Assembly (NCBI GenBank): GCA_963995525.1
Contig: OZ023206.1
Span: 22,370,371 to 22,434,370 of the forward strand
Length of the DNA stretch: 64,000 nucleotides
Source: Escarpia spicata
Lineage: Eukaryota > Annelida > Polychaeta > Sabellida > Siboglinidae
Direction: 5' to 3'
Position 1 is the first letter of the stretch. Each line of letters opens with the position of its first letter. Shown in pieces: positions 62,583 through 64,000 of this stretch. Below the pieces are notes generated by a model, which was not told where the DNA came from, ran no database searches, and worked only from the letters and a program-made list of their open reading frames with translations. Both the position numbers and the translations under genes were made by a program.

Positions 62583-64000
62583 ATGGGTGTCGCACAATAA
62601 CACTATTGATGTCGAATGAAGCCATCTGGATTGAGAGAGACTAGCCTTTTAGCTTATTAGGCTCACGGCGACATTAATCACACAGACATTGTTAAAAGAT
62701 AAATGTGTATCCATAATATGTCCGGAGGTATTCGCCGGAAAAGACGATTGTGGATGTAACACTGATTTTTAGTGATGACAGTGAAATCTTTATAATTATA
62801 TGGTAAACAAATGTAATATAATACTTCTGATATGTGACATTTGAACTTAATGATATGCGTAACTACGTTTGCGAAAACTGACAGAAAACGTTGCTTAGAT
62901 AAATTAACTTGTTTAGACTCTGAGCCTGAACATGGTGTATATCATCTTTGAATTTAAGCGTGGTTTTAACAGTACTAAATTGGCAAATCTGTTTTCGTTT
63001 GTGTTAGAATATAAAATAAAACAGTACCTCTTCCTGATAATACCCGTTCACAGTTAGACAGTATGTTGTAAAAACTCGCAACAAACGTTACAACTTTGTA
63101 TTTATCGCTAGCATATTAATTCGCTGTCATTCAATTGCCGCACCGACAGTTTGGAACTAAAGATAAAAATATCAAAATAATATAAAAATACGTTATTGTT
63201 CCTCGCACAAAAACTGTGTTTCTACCTGTGCAACACATAATACCAATATATACATATACAGTCAAGATAAAATATCACTAGATAGAGCAAGTCTGAATTG
63301 TGACATTTATCAACCATTAGAAACCTGAGCGAACGCCACGAGCGGTGATCGAACAAGTCCGTTGCAGGTACTCCAATGTTTTCAGTGCAGACGCCCTATG
63401 TATACATACAAAACGTTGATTTCTTAAAGAAGCCATGCTGGTCATACATCCGCCGGTCCTGCCTTGGCAGCGGGCGTGTCCTTACCTGTGCGTCTTACGT
63501 CATCGCATGTTGGCGAGATTTGTTCAGACACGTTACACACACAAAAATGCTCTCCCAGGCTGCTTTGACGCGGACATATTAATAAGAAAGTAAGTAAACA
63601 GAGGATGTCATCCTAGTTAAAAGCGGGCACTTTACTTATCGGACAGGTGCATTATAAATACATAGATTGCAGGCATCCTTTGATGTGACGTACGGTGGTA
63701 GACGTCATGTGCTTGTTATTTGTTTGAGCCTAGAGCTGAAGAACAAGGAACGATTGTCCATCGGTAATTCCGAACGTTGTCATTGGAGTTTTTAATTAGA
63801 ATAAAATTACAATGGCATCATCAGTCTGCAAGTATGCATGTGCTGTAATTGAATACTTACAGTCCGGCATATACGCGACAAATTGTCGGCGCGAATACAC
63901 GAATGTCAACAAACATCAACTATATTTTAAATTGCTACCTCAACTTTATAAACGTACGTAGAAAGGACAACTCCATGTGACGTAGATATAATGGTAAAAT
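62583..64000. other. Intergenic DNA to window end
   Basis: AT-rich, no convincing gene. The small open frame 63376-63582 has no recognisable domain. No repeat family shared with the rest of the window was noticed. Confidence 0.4.

Noticed and set aside
63376..63582. Possible small gene near the window end
   Set aside because: No domain, signal peptide, splice partner or composition bias to support it.

Overview
The window is genomic DNA from an animal, most likely a marine invertebrate. Protein-coding genes are cut by spliceosomal introns with GT..AG borders, intergenic DNA is AT-rich and full of microsatellites, and decayed Ty3/Gypsy, CR1/L2-like and RTE-like elements, tRNA-derived SINEs and TTAA-type DNA transposons are common. 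A 200-base run of N at 6301-6500 is an assembly gap. I cannot name the species; 'invertebrate, possibly lophotrochozoan' is inference.

Layout. 1-17 kb is repeat land: a Gypsy pol remnant, a minus-strand LINE endonuclease piece, a SINE, a trinucleotide array, two LINE copies (7.0-10.1 kb and 12.4-14.1 kb), and a 44-bp satellite of about 50 copies (14.6-16.8 kb). 17.7-34.6 kb holds an intact-looking gene that I could thread through 29 coding exons (18384-34636, 1039 codons, all phases compatible, no internal stop). It encodes a zinc-finger protein with a tyrosine-recombinase (YR) catalytic domain. Two arrays of tandemly duplicated, frame-neutral micro-exons flank its zinc-finger and recombinase core: 11 acidic exons upstream and 5 acidic/basic 'PQPRKRG' exons downstream. 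The downstream array is interleaved with long CA tracts. 34.9-46.3 kb is again mobile DNA: a Gypsy fragment, a complex repeat that also occurs inverted at 16.8-17.5 kb, a LINE ORF1 piece, a Kolobok-like THAP-domain element, and the 3' half of an LTR element with a decayed envelope-like region.

46.3-60.7 kb is a large gene for an animal type I polyketide synthase. Nine exons give 2422 codons with domains KS-AT-DH-pseudoKR-pseudoER-KR-ACP-TE. Catalytic residues of KS, AT, DH, KR, ACP and TE are visible, and the ER-like region lacks a recognisable NADPH glycine loop, so a partly reduced product is expected. One in-frame TAA (51706-51708), in the KS exon shortly before the active-site cysteine, interrupts an otherwise perfect reading frame. 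It is a sequencing error, a null allele or the start of decay. 60.7-64 kb holds the PKS 3' end, a LINE tail, two SINE copies in opposite orientation and a CA/GCAC tract.

The two genes have no evident functional link. The most novel material is the YR gene with its two symmetric micro-exon arrays, followed by the PKS with its bacterial-type thioesterase and single stop.
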